Shown here: positions 53,736-62,759 of the stretch, in pieces
Layout: the number at the start of each line of letters is the position of its first letter
How positions within the stretch are numbered: the first letter of the stretch is position 1
Origin: Arthrobacter sp. PvP023
GTDB taxonomy: Bacteria; Actinomycetota; Actinomycetes; Actinomycetales; Micrococcaceae
NCBI RefSeq assembly: GCF_017832975.1
Contig: NZ_JAFIBI010000001.1
Span: 2,356,001-2,420,000, forward strand
DNA: 64,000 nucleotides
Reading direction: 5' to 3'
Position numbers and translations under genes: made by a program
The notes under the pieces: model-generated
What the model was told of the DNA's origin: nothing
Database searches by the model: none
Seen by the model: only the letters and a program-made list of their open reading frames with translations

Positions 53736-53925
53736 AGCCGTTCCCCCTCGGTCCGGTGCCAGGGTCAAGATCCGTTGTATCCCAATACTCCTGCCAGGCG
53801 GCCACCAGCGCCAGATCCCGGGTGGTGCCGCATGGAAGCCCGGCCGATACCCCGGCCTGCCAGTGCGGAACGGCCCTGTTATCCATGCCCCGACACTCGT
53901 ACTCTGGTCTTTGGAGGTGATTGCC

Positions 53926-54117
53926 ATGAAGGCAACCCAGGGAGACCGGATCACTATCCGGGGCAAGACGGTCGGATCGGCGGAGCGGCACGGCCAGATC
54001 ATTGAGGTCCATGGCGCTGACGGAGCGCCGCCCTACGTGGTGCGTTTCGACGACGGCCATGAAACCACGGTCATTCCCGGCGGGGATTTCGTTATTGACA
54101 GGATCCACCCGCAGTAG
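53926..54117 (+). CDS. DUF1918 protein
   Basis: The 63-residue protein (MKATQGDRITIRGKTVGSAE…VRFDDGHETTVIPGGDFVID) matches DUF1918, a small SH3-like beta barrel common in actinobacteria. The function is unknown. TTGGAGGTGA lies just before ATG 53926. The long open frame upstream is antisense to the neighbouring gene and not part of it. Confidence 0.93.
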   Translation: MKATQGDRITIRGKTVGSAERHGQIIEVHGADGAPPYVVRFDDGHETTVIPGGDFVIDRIHPQ

Positions 54118-54185
54118 CGAAGCCGCTGTGAACTGTGAAGCCGCTGGGCTGGTTCGCTGCCTGGGCGCCAGACGCCGCCTGTCTG

Positions 54186-54563
54186 CTATTCGGGTGCCCT
54201 GGCGAACACTGCGGCGCTGACGAACTCGATGCCCGTAAAGGGCTCGTCTCCCTCAACCCATGCATCATGCCCTGGCGGGATGCTGTAGGAGTCGTCAGCG
54301 GCGATGGTGATCTGGCTGCCGTCAGAGGTCTTGACCGTGAGTTTGCCGGAAACGCAGAAACCAACGTGGCTGAGCTGGCATGAATCGGTCTGAGCGACGG
54401 GCTTGATGCATTCGGACCAACGCCAGCCGGGTTCAAAGGTAAATCTTCCGATGGTGTAGGCGTCGACGGATACAAGATCCACTTCCGTCTTGTCAGGGCG
54501 GCGCTTTTCGTCCGGAGAATTGTGCGACTTTACTGCCAGCTGAGCGACAACATTTGTGGTCAT
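54186..54563 (-). CDS. Cupin-domain protein
   Basis: The 125-residue protein has a single cupin barrel, with TIGRFTFEPGWRWSECIKPV, HVGFCVSGKLTVKTSDGSQ and SIPPGHDAWVEGDEPF giving the two motifs and candidate metal residues (His in CQLSHVGF and PPGHDAW). The role is unknown. GGAGAG sits before ATG 54563. A convergent gap of 68 bp separates it from DUF1918. Confidence 0.9.
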   Translation of the reverse strand: MTTNVVAQLAVKSHNSPDEKRRPDKTEVDLVSVDAYTIGRFTFEPGWRWSECIKPVAQTDSCQLSHVGFCVSGKLTVKTSDGSQITIAADDSYSIPPGHDAWVEGDEPFTGIEFVSAAVFARAPE

Positions 54564-54595
54564 GGCTCTCTCCATCAATCGGAGTTGCGGATGGG

Positions 54596-54627
54596 GCTGT
54601 CCGGTCCCGCTAGCGCGACCGGACAGC
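54596..54627. repeat. 11-bp inverted repeat upstream of the cupin gene
   Basis: Perfect arms 54596-54606 and 54617-54627 flank a 10-nt loop. There is no T run in either direction. It lies between two minus-strand genes and may be a weak terminator of the upstream gene or an operator. Confidence 0.55.
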
Positions 54628-54733
54628 GGAGTCGGTCTGCCTGGTCTGGATCGATGCGGCGAACCGATGAAGTGATCGCTATACGATGCTCAGCTTCCTC
54701 CGATCCGGGATCCTTGTCGAGACCCGTCGGCGC

Positions 54734-56179
54734 CTAGAAACTGGACGAACTCCCGGACCCGGAAAAACTGCCTCCGCTGCCGCCGTAGCCGGTGGTGCTG
54801 CCCCCGCCGCGGGCTGTGCTGACGCTGCCCACGCCGGTGCTGAACCCCGTGTTGAAGGCGGGGACTGAGAAGAAGTAGTACGACGGATAGACCGTGCCAA
54901 GGATGCTGGGCTCGTAGGTACGGCCGTGCTTGACCTTGGTACCGGCCTGGGAGCTCTCCATTTCCTCGCGCATCAGCCTGGCTTCCCGGTCGGTCTTGGC
55001 GAAGCCTGCGATTATTGTGTCTGCGTGGCTTTTCAGGAGCTCAGTCAGGTGCGTCCGGGCATCCCGCAGCCGGTCCAGGGCCGTTTCCGGGCTGATGGTG
55101 CCCTCGGCGAGTTCGGCCGACCACCGTTCGATCTCCCGGTGGCTCTCGTCGCGGAAGGACCGCAGCGCCGCTGCGGTCGCCGAGTCCCCCGCGGCGTGCC
55201 GCTTGCTGAGCATTTGTTCCAGGGCTGCCAGGTCACTGCGGAATGGTGCGAGTTGCCGGTCCCACGCGGAAGCCCACGCTGATCCGCGGTTGAGCAATGC
55301 GTTGGTGTCCGCAATGACGTCATCCAGGGCATCCAGTTCAGCGGAAGCGTCGGCAAAATCCCGCACCAGCTTGAGGTTCGGCCGCCGGCTCATGGCCCGT
55401 GGAGTCAGCGCGTGCGCCCGGTTGGCCAGCTCGGTGGCGGTTTTGTACCTGGCCAGGAACGTGCGGTGCTTCTCCAGGACGGTGCTGCCGTACCGCGAGG
55501 ACTCCGGAATGGTGCCGGCGTTCAGCTCGGTGACCTGCAGATCCATGCTGACGTTGGAGTAGCTGGCGTCCCCGCGGGCGAGCTCCTTGCGGCTGTCCGC
55601 CCTGGTCCGCCAGCGCACAATCAACCATGCCGCGGCACCGAGGACAGCCGCGGCCACAGAGCTCCATGCCGTCACCAGAAATGCCGTGGACCGGTACCAG
55701 GGCTGGTTGATCAGCTCCGCCCCGCGCCGGATGCCGGCGATGGTTCCGTCCGTCCATTGGGCATCCCGAAGCAAATCCTTTGAGGCGTCCTGGATGTTCT
55801 CGCGCTGTTCCAGGGAGACTTTACGGTCCTCGCCCATGTAGGTGCCCACATGGCGTCCCACCGGGTCCACGGCGAAAATGAACAGACCGTCCGCCCACTT
55901 CTGGCCGTCCCCGCTGATCCATTCCGGATGTTCGGCCCGGGCGAAGCGGAGGACTTCTTCATTGAGGTTGGCATCCGCCGAGCCCCGGTACGTGAATACG
56001 GCAACCCGGGTTGGTTCGTAGAAGTCGATGGCTTCCACCGCCGGGATCAGCCGGGTGCGGTCCAGGACTCCGGCACCGTCTTCCACCACAATCTCCACCG
56101 GCGGCTCCGCGAGGGCGGCGGCTGAACCGCAGAGCAGGCCGAGCAATACAAGCAACACGGCAGCCAGTGCTCTCCGCAT
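54734..56179 (-). CDS. DUF5129 membrane protein with TPM-like domain
   Basis: The 481-residue protein has a signal peptide (RRALAAVLLVLLGLLCGSAAALA). An outer domain follows resembling TPM/YgcG folds (AVFTYRGSADANLNEEVLRFARAEHP, DGLFIFAVDPVGRHVGTYMGED). One helix (SVAAAVLGAAAWLIVRWR), a long helical cytosolic region with coiled-coil character and a Gly/Ser-rich tail (GGSGGSFSGSGSSSSF) come next. AAAGGAATC precedes ATG 56179. The function is unknown. It diverges from a small membrane protein gene. Confidence 0.85.
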   Translation of the reverse strand: MRRALAAVLLVLLGLLCGSAAALAEPPVEIVVEDGAGVLDRTRLIPAVEAIDFYEPTRVAVFTYRGSADANLNEEVLRFARAEHPEWISGDGQKWADGLFIFAVDPVGRHVGTYMGEDRKVSLEQRENIQDASKDLLRDAQWTDGTIAGIRRGAELINQPWYRSTAFLVTAWSSVAAAVLGAAAWLIVRWRTRADSRKELARGDASYSNVSMDLQVTELNAGTIPESSRYGSTVLEKHRTFLARYKTATELANRAHALTPRAMSRRPNLKLVRDFADASAELDALDDVIADTNALLNRGSAWASAWDRQLAPFRSDLAALEQMLSKRHAAGDSATAAALRSFRDESHREIERWSAELAEGTISPETALDRLRDARTHLTELLKSHADTIIAGFAKTDREARLMREEMESSQAGTKVKHGRTYEPSILGTVYPSYYFFSVPAFNTGFSTGVGSVSTARGGGSTTGYGGSGGSFSGSGSSSSF

Positions 56180-56290
56180 GATTCCTTTCCCATGAGGCAA
56201 CGATTGTCTTCAGCCTCGTTCATGCCAGCCACCGCTGATAGGGCCGAAAGTACCGTAGCTAGGGTGTGGGCAGTGCGACATACTGACCAC

Positions 56291-56755
56291 ATGGAAGCAG
56301 CGGCGGGAAGACCGAACAGGATCCTCGTGATTATCCTGGCAGTCATTGCCGTCCTGGCGGTGGCTGCCCTGGCGGTGGTCTTCTCGCGGGGCGAACCGGC
56401 CCTGCTGGACGAGTCCACGCCACAGGGCGTGGTGCAGCGCTACTCCGCAGCCGTCATCGACGGCGACGAGTCGGCGGCCACCGCCTACCTGACAGAATCC
56501 GCCCGGACGCAGTGTGTCGACTTTGAGCGGGCCTCCACGGACAACCTGCGGGTCACTTTGGTGTCCACCACGGAGCGCGCCTCGTCTGCGGACGTACGGG
56601 TCCTTATCGTGGTGTCCAACGGGGGCGGACCCTTCGGGAACTCGGAGTACGAGACGGAGGACGTGTTTGACCTCGTCAAGACGGACGGAAAATGGTTGAT
56701 CGATTCCGCGCCATGGCAGCTCAGGGTCTGTACGAACCGGACGGTGAAGCAATGA
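56291..56755 (+). CDS. Anchored DUF4878-like lipoprotein-type protein
   Basis: The product has one N-terminal helix (LVIILAVIAVLAVAALAVVF). An NTF2-like outer domain of about 100 residues follows (TPQGVVQRYSAAVIDGDESAATAYL, FDLVKTDGKWLIDSAPW), much like DUF4878 proteins. The function is unknown. The start could be ATG 56291 or GTG 56273, and no strong ribosome-binding site is present. Its stop overlaps the next start (ATGA), so the two membrane proteins are probably co-produced. Confidence 0.82.
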   Translation: MEAAAGRPNRILVIILAVIAVLAVAALAVVFSRGEPALLDESTPQGVVQRYSAAVIDGDESAATAYLTESARTQCVDFERASTDNLRVTLVSTTERASSADVRVLIVVSNGGGPFGNSEYETEDVFDLVKTDGKWLIDSAPWQLRVCTNRTVKQ

Positions 56756-58509
56756 CCGCCGCCCGGACGGTGCCTGCTCCGGCGGCGGGTTCCGCCCAGC
56801 CGACGGTCCGCCGCCTCATCGTATACACTCTGCTTTTCGCCTTGGTTGTGGTGACGGCCATCGGCCTGAGCGGCCTGTTGGGCCGGCTCCTCGGCGCCGG
56901 CACGGTGCTTGTCGCAGGCGACGTGGCAGGCCTGGCCCGGTCGCTGGCGTTCACACTGATCGGCGGGCCCATGGCAGCAGCCCTCTGGTGGTTCGTGTGG
57001 CGGCGGCTCGACGACGCCGTTGAGCGGTCCTCCGCGGGCTGGGGGCTTTACCTGACCGGCATGTATGCGGTTTCGCTCATCACGTCTGCCACCGGGCTGC
57101 TCAGCGCCGCGGCATCCGTCATCGGAGGCGAACGTCTGGGGTGGCAGCTGTCACTGTCCAACGGGCTGGTCTGGGCAGGAGTGCTGGCCTGGCATCGCTG
57201 GATGTGGCGGCATCCGCGAAAGAGCCCCTCGCTGATTCCGGATGTTCCGACGGTGGTGGGGTCGGTCTTCGGACTCATCATCGGTGTGGGCGGCACTGTG
57301 ACAGCGCTCGCAAATCTCCTCGACACTGCGATCCAGGGCTTTACGTCATCTGCGTCCATCGGGGATCCGTGGTGGAGGTTCGTGCTGCAGTCGCTCGCCT
57401 GGGGCGCCGGCGGTGCCGCCATCTGGTGGTGGCATTGGATCCACGACGGCGGGCGCCGGCTGAAAACGGACTTTGCCAACGTGGCGCTGGTGGTGGTCGG
57501 AATCCTCGGGGCCGTTCTCCTGACTGTGGGTGGCACCGGCACTGTCCTGTTCGTCCTGCTCCGGCTGGCCTTTGACCGCTCGGACCCGGTCGGCGAAATC
57601 CTGGAACCGCTTGGCGCGGCGATAGCTGCGGGCGCGGTGGGTTCCCTCATCTGGGCCTACCACCGGACCGTTTCCATGGGACGGTCAGACACCACCCTGC
57701 AGGCAGCAAAGCTAGTGACCTCCGGCGTCGGCCTGGTTGCTGCGGCCACCGGCATCGGCATCGTGGTCAACTCGGCTCTTAGCATCGCAGCGACGCCTCT
57801 GGCCGGCGACGGTATTCGTACCCTCCTGCTGGGCGGCATCAGTGCCCTGGCAGTCGGGGGCCCGCTGTGGTGGCTGACCTGGAAGCCCGGGGTGCCGCCG
57901 GAACCGACTGAACTTGGCCGCCGCGGCCGGCGCGTTTACCTCATCGCAGTCTTCGGCCTGAGCGCGATCGTCGCCGTCATCACGCTCCTGGTGATCGGGT
58001 ACCGGGTCTTCGAATTCCTGCTCGACGACATCAGCGGCGGCAGCCTGGTGGACCGCCTCAGGGCGCCCTTGGGCCTGCTCGTGGCCACGGGACTCGCCGC
58101 CGGCTACCACTTCGCGGTATGGCGGCATGACCGTTCCCTCACCGCAGCCGCTGCGCCCCGCAAACGCACGGTCCGGAAAGTGATCCTGGTGGCCGGCGGT
58201 GACCCGGAGCCGCTGGTTCGCGTGGCGGCGGAGGTTACCGGTGCGATTGTCACCGTCTGGCGGAAGGCCGACGCCGGGACCTCCGACGCTGCGGACGCCG
58301 GTGCCGCGACTCCCGGTGCTGCGACCGCCGGTGCCGCGACTCCCGGTGCTGCGACCGCCGGTACCGCGACTTCCGGTACTGCGGAGGGTGCGGCGGGCGA
58401 CTTGCCCGGACGGCTCGCCCAGGCACTGGAGGGTGTCGCGGCGGACCGCGTCCTCGTAGTCATAGGCCCGGGATCGCGGCTCGAGGTGATCCCGTTGGGT
58501 TCGGACTGA
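56752..58509 (+). CDS. Polytopic membrane protein, DUF5671-like repeats
   Basis: The 585-residue protein has about twelve hydrophobic helices in repeated blocks (e.g. IVYTLLFALVVVTAIGLSGLL, ALVVVGILGAVLLTVGGTG, VYLIAVFGLSAIVAVITLLV). Each is followed by PxxAALWWFVWRR-like or IWWWHWIHDG-like segments, the DUF5671 pattern. A cytosolic C-terminal domain contains a 30-bp minisatellite. The function is unknown. ATG 56752 overlaps the previous stop by ATGA. Confidence 0.82.
   Translation: MTAARTVPAPAAGSAQPTVRRLIVYTLLFALVVVTAIGLSGLLGRLLGAGTVLVAGDVAGLARSLAFTLIGGPMAAALWWFVWRRLDDAVERSSAGWGLYLTGMYAVSLITSATGLLSAAASVIGGERLGWQLSLSNGLVWAGVLAWHRWMWRHPRKSPSLIPDVPTVVGSVFGLIIGVGGTVTALANLLDTAIQGFTSSASIGDPWWRFVLQSLAWGAGGAAIWWWHWIHDGGRRLKTDFANVALVVVGILGAVLLTVGGTGTVLFVLLRLAFDRSDPVGEILEPLGAAIAAGAVGSLIWAYHRTVSMGRSDTTLQAAKLVTSGVGLVAAATGIGIVVNSALSIAATPLAGDGIRTLLLGGISALAVGGPLWWLTWKPGVPPEPTELGRRGRRVYLIAVFGLSAIVAVITLLVIGYRVFEFLLDDISGGSLVDRLRAPLGLLVATGLAAGYHFAVWRHDRSLTAAAAPRKRTVRKVILVAGGDPEPLVRVAAEVTGAIVTVWRKADAGTSDAADAGAATPGAATAGAATPGAATAGTATSGTAEGAAGDLPGRLAQALEGVAADRVLVVIGPGSRLEVIPLGSD
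58291..58380 (+). repeat. Three copies of a 30-bp in-frame minisatellite
   Basis: Units at 58291-58320, 58321-58350 and 58351-58380 differ at a few bases. They encode Ala/Thr/Gly/Pro decapeptides (ADAGAATPGA, ATAGAATPGA, ATAGTATSGT). They lie in the C-terminal tail of the membrane protein. The copy number may vary between strains. Confidence 0.9.
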
Positions 58510-58527
58510 GCAGGCTCACAACAGCGG

Positions 58528-60219
58528 CTAGATTCCGAACGTCCGCTTGTAGGTGCGCACAGCGTTGTTGACCGTGGGGAAAAAGTGGTCCGGTCCGAAC
58601 CTGCTGCTGACGCCGAACTTGAGCAGGCGGTCCTTGACCGGTCCCTTCAACTCTGCAAAAACCAGGCTGATGCCTTGGCCGGCAAGTTCGTCGTCGAGCT
58701 CCACGAGGTCGTCCAAAGCGGTGGTGTCCAGGTCCGTGATGGCCTCGGCGGCCACAATGACCCATTTCACCGGCCCCGGGGCGTTCGCCACAAGATTGCG
58801 GATGTGTTCCGCAAAAACCGCTCCGTTGGCAAAGAAGAGCGGCGCATCGAAGCGGGCGATCACCAGGCCGGGGACGCGCTTGCCCTCCGGGTGCCGGCTG
58901 AGGTCGTGGTAGCCCGGGATGTCTTCCAGGCTCGCCAGTTCGGTGCGGTACGGATCCCACGCCCGCCGTATGAACGCGATCAGCGAGAGGGCAATGGCAA
59001 TGACAATGCCCTGCAGCACCCCCACAAAAGCGACCCCAAGGAACGTGGCGATGAGCAGGACCGTTTCCATCTTGCTCATCCGGACCAGCCGGAGCAGGGT
59101 TTTGACATCCACCAGCGAGGCCGCTGCAACCATGACGACGGCGGCCAGTGTGGTGGTGGGGAGGAAGGCTGTCACCCCGGGGGCTGCCACCATGAACATC
59201 ACTACCAGGGCCGCGGCCACGATGCCGCTGAAGGGGGTGCGCGCCCCTGCGTCGAGCGCTATCGGTGTCCGGGATGAGCTGCCGCAGACCGGGAAGCCGC
59301 CCAGCATGCCGCTGGCCACGTTGGCGATCCCCAGCGCCCCCATTTCCTGGTTGCCGCTTGTGTGGATGCCGCGCCGTCCTGCGAGGCTTTTGGACAACGC
59401 CGAGGTATCGGCAAAGGCGATCAGGGCGATACCGGCAGCAGGGCCGATGAGACCGGCAACGTCGTCCATGGTGATGCCCTCAAGGGCCGGTGCGGGCAGG
59501 CCCGCCGGAAGCGCTCCGACCATGGGCACGGCATCCTTGAGGTCCAGGGCGGCTGCCGCTGCGATGGAGGCCACCACAGCCAGGAGCACGCCGGGCACCT
59601 TGCCGGGGAGGAAGCGGCCGGCCACGATGATTGCCACCGTCGCAGCCCCGAACAGCAGCGCCACGGGGTTGGTGGCTCCCCGCAGAACGGCTTCGGCCGT
59701 CTCCGCGGCCCGGGGCGGCAGCGAGTCTGCTGAGACCGTGATGCCGAGCAGCCTGGGAAATTGGCTGACCATGATGGCGAGCGCGATGCCATTGAGGTAG
59801 CCCACCCGGATCGGCTTGGACAGCAGTCCGGTGACGAAACCCAGCCTGAAGATCCGGCCGGCGACCAGGAAGATTCCAATGAGGATGGCCAGGACACCTG
59901 CGAGCGCCACGGCATGGTCAGGATCCCGTCCTGCCAGGGGGAGCACAGCGGCGGCGATCATGGGCGCCAGCGAAGAATCAGGCCCCACGATGATCACCCG
60001 GGCAGGCCCGAAAACAGCGTAGAACAGCATGGGAACCACAGACGCGTACAGTCCCGTGATCGCGGGAAGACCGGCGGCTTCTGCGTAGGCCATTCCGGCC
60101 GGAATCAGCGCCGCGCTCAGGGCTGCTCCGGCGGCCAGATCCGATTGGAGCCAAGACCGCTGATATGTCCGTGCCAGCTGGATGCCCGGAACGGCTTTCA
60201 GGATCCAATCGCGGCGCAC
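58528..60219 (-). CDS. SulP-family inorganic anion transporter with STAS domain
   Basis: The protein of about 563 residues has the SulP core (SDLAAGAALSAALIPAGMAYAEAAGLP, GLYASVVPMLFYAVFGPARVIIVGPDSSLAP, GGFPVCGSSSRTPIALDAG). A C-terminal STAS domain follows (VKWVIVAAEAITDLDTTALDDLVEL). SulP proteins carry sulfate, bicarbonate or other anions, and the ion here is unknown. GTG 60219 has GGGAGG 6 nt upstream. ATG 60279 is an alternative that would overlap the nuclease gene by 32 nt. Confidence 0.92.
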   Translation of the reverse strand: MRRDWILKAVPGIQLARTYQRSWLQSDLAAGAALSAALIPAGMAYAEAAGLPAITGLYASVVPMLFYAVFGPARVIIVGPDSSLAPMIAAAVLPLAGRDPDHAVALAGVLAILIGIFLVAGRIFRLGFVTGLLSKPIRVGYLNGIALAIMVSQFPRLLGITVSADSLPPRAAETAEAVLRGATNPVALLFGAATVAIIVAGRFLPGKVPGVLLAVVASIAAAAALDLKDAVPMVGALPAGLPAPALEGITMDDVAGLIGPAAGIALIAFADTSALSKSLAGRRGIHTSGNQEMGALGIANVASGMLGGFPVCGSSSRTPIALDAGARTPFSGIVAAALVVMFMVAAPGVTAFLPTTTLAAVVMVAAASLVDVKTLLRLVRMSKMETVLLIATFLGVAFVGVLQGIVIAIALSLIAFIRRAWDPYRTELASLEDIPGYHDLSRHPEGKRVPGLVIARFDAPLFFANGAVFAEHIRNLVANAPGPVKWVIVAAEAITDLDTTALDDLVELDDELAGQGISLVFAELKGPVKDRLLKFGVSSRFGPDHFFPTVNNAVRTYKRTFGI

Positions 60220-60247
60220 TGGTGGCCTCCCGGGCTGGTGGTCGGCG

Positions 60248-60955
60248 TCAGGGCTGCGGCGTTCCCTGGATGGGGCCATAATCCTGGCCGTACTCCGCGG
60301 ATACCAGGATGGGAAGGTGGTCCGAAGCACCGCGCGGCAGGGTTTCCACGCTCTCGATATCCAAGCCGAGTGACGTGGCAAAATCGAAATGGCCCTTGAA
60401 GACCTTGTACCGCGTGTAGGTCCGCCGGTCGCTGAGGGAGAGTTCGTAGCCGGAATTCTTCATGTGTTCGGTGAGGTTTTTGGTGAAGAACGGATAGTTG
60501 AAGTCGCCCACCATAAGCGTCATCAGGCCGCTGCCCATGCCCAGGAGCTCCGCGTGTGCCGCCTTGATCTGTTTGCGGCGCAACGAATTGGAGGCCGTCA
60601 GGGGCGCCGCATGGAATGAGGCGATCACCAGCTCATGGTCCGTTTCATTGTCCACCACCCGTGTGCCGATCAAACGCTCATGGGCCGGCGCCAGAACCCG
60701 GTCATGCAACGACTTCTTCAACGCGAACGTGTTGGTATCAAAGGCCGTGAATCGGTCCATCCGGTAGTAGATGGCGAGCCCCAGCCGGTTGCCCTTCGTT
60801 GAATCGGCCAGGTGAAGCGGGCCCAGCGTGTCCGGCAAATCCGTGGTGTCGCATTCCTGCAGGCACAAGGCATCTATCCCGAAGTCGCGGGCCAGATCCA
60901 GCAGTTCGCCGCGTGCCGCGTGCTTGCGAAGGTTGTAGCTGATGACTCGTATCAG
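60248..60955 (-). CDS. Endonuclease/exonuclease/phosphatase family protein, probable CTG start
   Basis: The 235-residue enzyme has the EEP fold, with first strand IRVISYNLRKH (catalytic Asn 8), LCLQECD (metal Glu 34), MVGDFNYPFF (Asp and Asn) and ASDHLPI (Asp-His pair). No ATG, GTG or TTG lies in frame before the catalytic Asn. TTG 60868 would remove Asn 8 and the first strand. CTG at 60955 has AAGAGG 7 nt upstream and gives exactly the usual N-terminus, so I take it as the start. The substrate (nucleic acid or phosphoester) is unknown. Confidence 0.82.
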   Translation of the reverse strand: MIRVISYNLRKHAARGELLDLARDFGIDALCLQECDTTDLPDTLGPLHLADSTKGNRLGLAIYYRMDRFTAFDTNTFALKKSLHDRVLAPAHERLIGTRVVDNETDHELVIASFHAAPLTASNSLRRKQIKAAHAELLGMGSGLMTLMVGDFNYPFFTKNLTEHMKNSGYELSLSDRRTYTRYKVFKGHFDFATSLGLDIESVETLPRGASDHLPILVSAEYGQDYGPIQGTPQP

Positions 60956-61122
60956 GGGATTACCTCTTCCGAGCGTAGTTAGGAGAACCGACTCCTGAGT
61001 CTAGTCCGTGCATTGTGCTGAGCACAGGAAGACAGCACAGAAAGACACCACAGAAACACTGCAGCATCACGGCGGGGGACGCGGCCGTGCCGTCGTCCCC
61101 CGCCTGCCGGGCGGCCGTGCCG
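60956..61122. other. Intergenic region with short GC direct repeats
   Basis: GCGGCCGTGCCGT occurs at 61081-61093 and 61111-61123 (30-bp spacing). The second copy reaches the stop codon of the DUF4353 gene. A GGGGGACG/CGTCCCCC inverted pair lies at about 61075-61100 and may terminate that gene. Nothing else is seen. Confidence 0.5.
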
Positions 61123-62697
61123 TTAGTGCCCGCCGGGTCCGCGCGCAGCCGTGTATTCGCCGGCTGTGACAGTGCCTTGCTCCTGGGCGCCGTCGAGCGT
61201 TCCTTCACCGAGGCCGGCGGTGACGCGGGCAGTGCCGCCGGTGTAAACGGTGTATTCCTGGCCGGCCGTGACGGCCGCGGAGGAGTAGACCAGCGAAGCT
61301 GCCTGCTTCGCCGTCACGAAGGTCGCCACCACGGCGCCGCTCGGGTCCGCGAGCTGGATGGTGGTGCCGGCCGGAAGGGCTGTGCCGAAGGTGAGCTGAA
61401 CGCCGGACTGCGATGAGGACGTTCCCGGAGTCACAGCCATGCCGGAGCTTCCCGCTGCTGCGACGGTTCCGCCGTTGACCACAAGTTCGCCGTTGACGTC
61501 CAGCGCGCCGTTGCCGTCGTTGGTGGGCCCGTTGACCACCACCGTGCCGCCGGTGATGGTGGCGCTGCCGTTGGAATCCAGGCCGTCGCCCTGTGAATTG
61601 ATGGTGAGGGAGCCGCCGCTGACTTCCACGGTGTAATCGCCCGCGGCCATCTCGCCGGCGCCCATACCGCCGCCCATGCCGCCCTGCGAGGTGGTGCCCG
61701 TGCTGCCCCCGGACGCGTTCACGCCGTCGTCGTTCGAGGTGACGTTGGCGGTGCCGCCGGAGATCACGATGTGCTGGGCTTCCAGGCCTTCTTCGGACTT
61801 TTTCACCGTGGCGGTGCCGGCCGCGATGGTCAGCGTGTTGAAGGCCTTGATTCCGTCGTCGCCCGCGCTCACGGTCAGGGTGCCGCCGTTGACGAGGACC
61901 CAGCCGCGGCCTTCGTCTTCCTCGTTGTCGGATTTGAATCCGTCGTCGCCGGCCGTGACCTGGTAGGCGCCATCGAGGAGGACTGCGTAGTCCTTGCCCA
62001 CGATCCCGTCGTCCTTGGCGTCCACGGTCACCTTGCCCGCCGCCAGCACCAGGCCGTCCTTGGCGGAGATACCGTCGTTGTAGTTGCCATCGACGGTCAG
62101 TGAGCCGGTGCCGGCGATGGTGAGGTCGGCCATGGAGTACAGCGCCGCGTTGGGGGCATCGTCACCCTGGTCCGTGTAGCCGGCGGCATCGCTCAGGGTG
62201 CTGGAAGTGCCGTCTGCCAGGAAGACGATTGCCTCATTGGCGCTCTGCACCACAAACGGTGAGCCGGTGGAGCTGGCCACGTCCGCGCCGTCCAGGATGA
62301 TGCGCACAACGTCCTCCTCGCCGGCCGCGACCACTACCTGGCCGTCCGACAGTGATCCGTTCAGGCGGTAGGTTCCGGCACCGTTGATGGTGACGGTATC
62401 GCCGTCGACCTTTATCGCGTCCGAAGAACCCGAAGTCACAGAGCTGGCGCCGTCGGCCAGGGTCACGGCCACCTCGGAGGCGGCGTCCCAGGTGAGGTCA
62501 TCGGCGTCGTAATGAGTGTCCGCAGCGAGGGTGTCCAGGGAGACGGCCTCTGCCGTTCCGGACGACGCCGACGTTCCTGAGCCGGTGCCGCCGGTGATCG
62601 AGGTGCCGCTGGACGTGGTTCCGGCGGCGGAGCAGCCGGCCAGCCCCACGGCAAGGGCCAGGGCGGTGACGGAGAGGTAAGTGCGGAAGCTTTTCAT
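61123..62697 (-). CDS. DUF4353 carbohydrate-binding-domain lipoprotein
   Basis: The 524-residue exported protein has a lipobox at LAGC (Cys 22). A parallel beta-helix-like array follows, with repeats such as TVTINGAGTYRLNGSLSDGQ, LTVSAGDDGIKAFNTLTI, TVKKSEEGLEAQHIVISGG and LTINSQGDGLDSNGSATITGG. It is annotated in databases as a carbohydrate-binding domain (DUF4353). The DDGI and GDG turns could bind calcium. It lies 62 nt after the VTC-domain gene on the same strand. A role at the cell surface is likely and the ligand is unknown. Confidence 0.9.
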   Translation of the reverse strand: MKSFRTYLSVTALALAVGLAGCSAAGTTSSGTSITGGTGSGTSASSGTAEAVSLDTLAADTHYDADDLTWDAASEVAVTLADGASSVTSGSSDAIKVDGDTVTINGAGTYRLNGSLSDGQVVVAAGEEDVVRIILDGADVASSTGSPFVVQSANEAIVFLADGTSSTLSDAAGYTDQGDDAPNAALYSMADLTIAGTGSLTVDGNYNDGISAKDGLVLAAGKVTVDAKDDGIVGKDYAVLLDGAYQVTAGDDGFKSDNEEDEGRGWVLVNGGTLTVSAGDDGIKAFNTLTIAAGTATVKKSEEGLEAQHIVISGGTANVTSNDDGVNASGGSTGTTSQGGMGGGMGAGEMAAGDYTVEVSGGSLTINSQGDGLDSNGSATITGGTVVVNGPTNDGNGALDVNGELVVNGGTVAAAGSSGMAVTPGTSSSQSGVQLTFGTALPAGTTIQLADPSGAVVATFVTAKQAASLVYSSAAVTAGQEYTVYTGGTARVTAGLGEGTLDGAQEQGTVTAGEYTAARGPGGH

Positions 62698-62759
62698 GGT
62701 GTGTGTTCCTTCGGGAAGTTTGTGGGTGATACGGAGGAAAGGAGAAGGGGGAGCCGCGT

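Noticed and set aside
53545..53925. Upstream extension of the DUF1918 frame
   Set aside because: It is antisense to the minus-strand membrane protein, and a strong Shine-Dalgarno and the family's usual length place the start at 53926.
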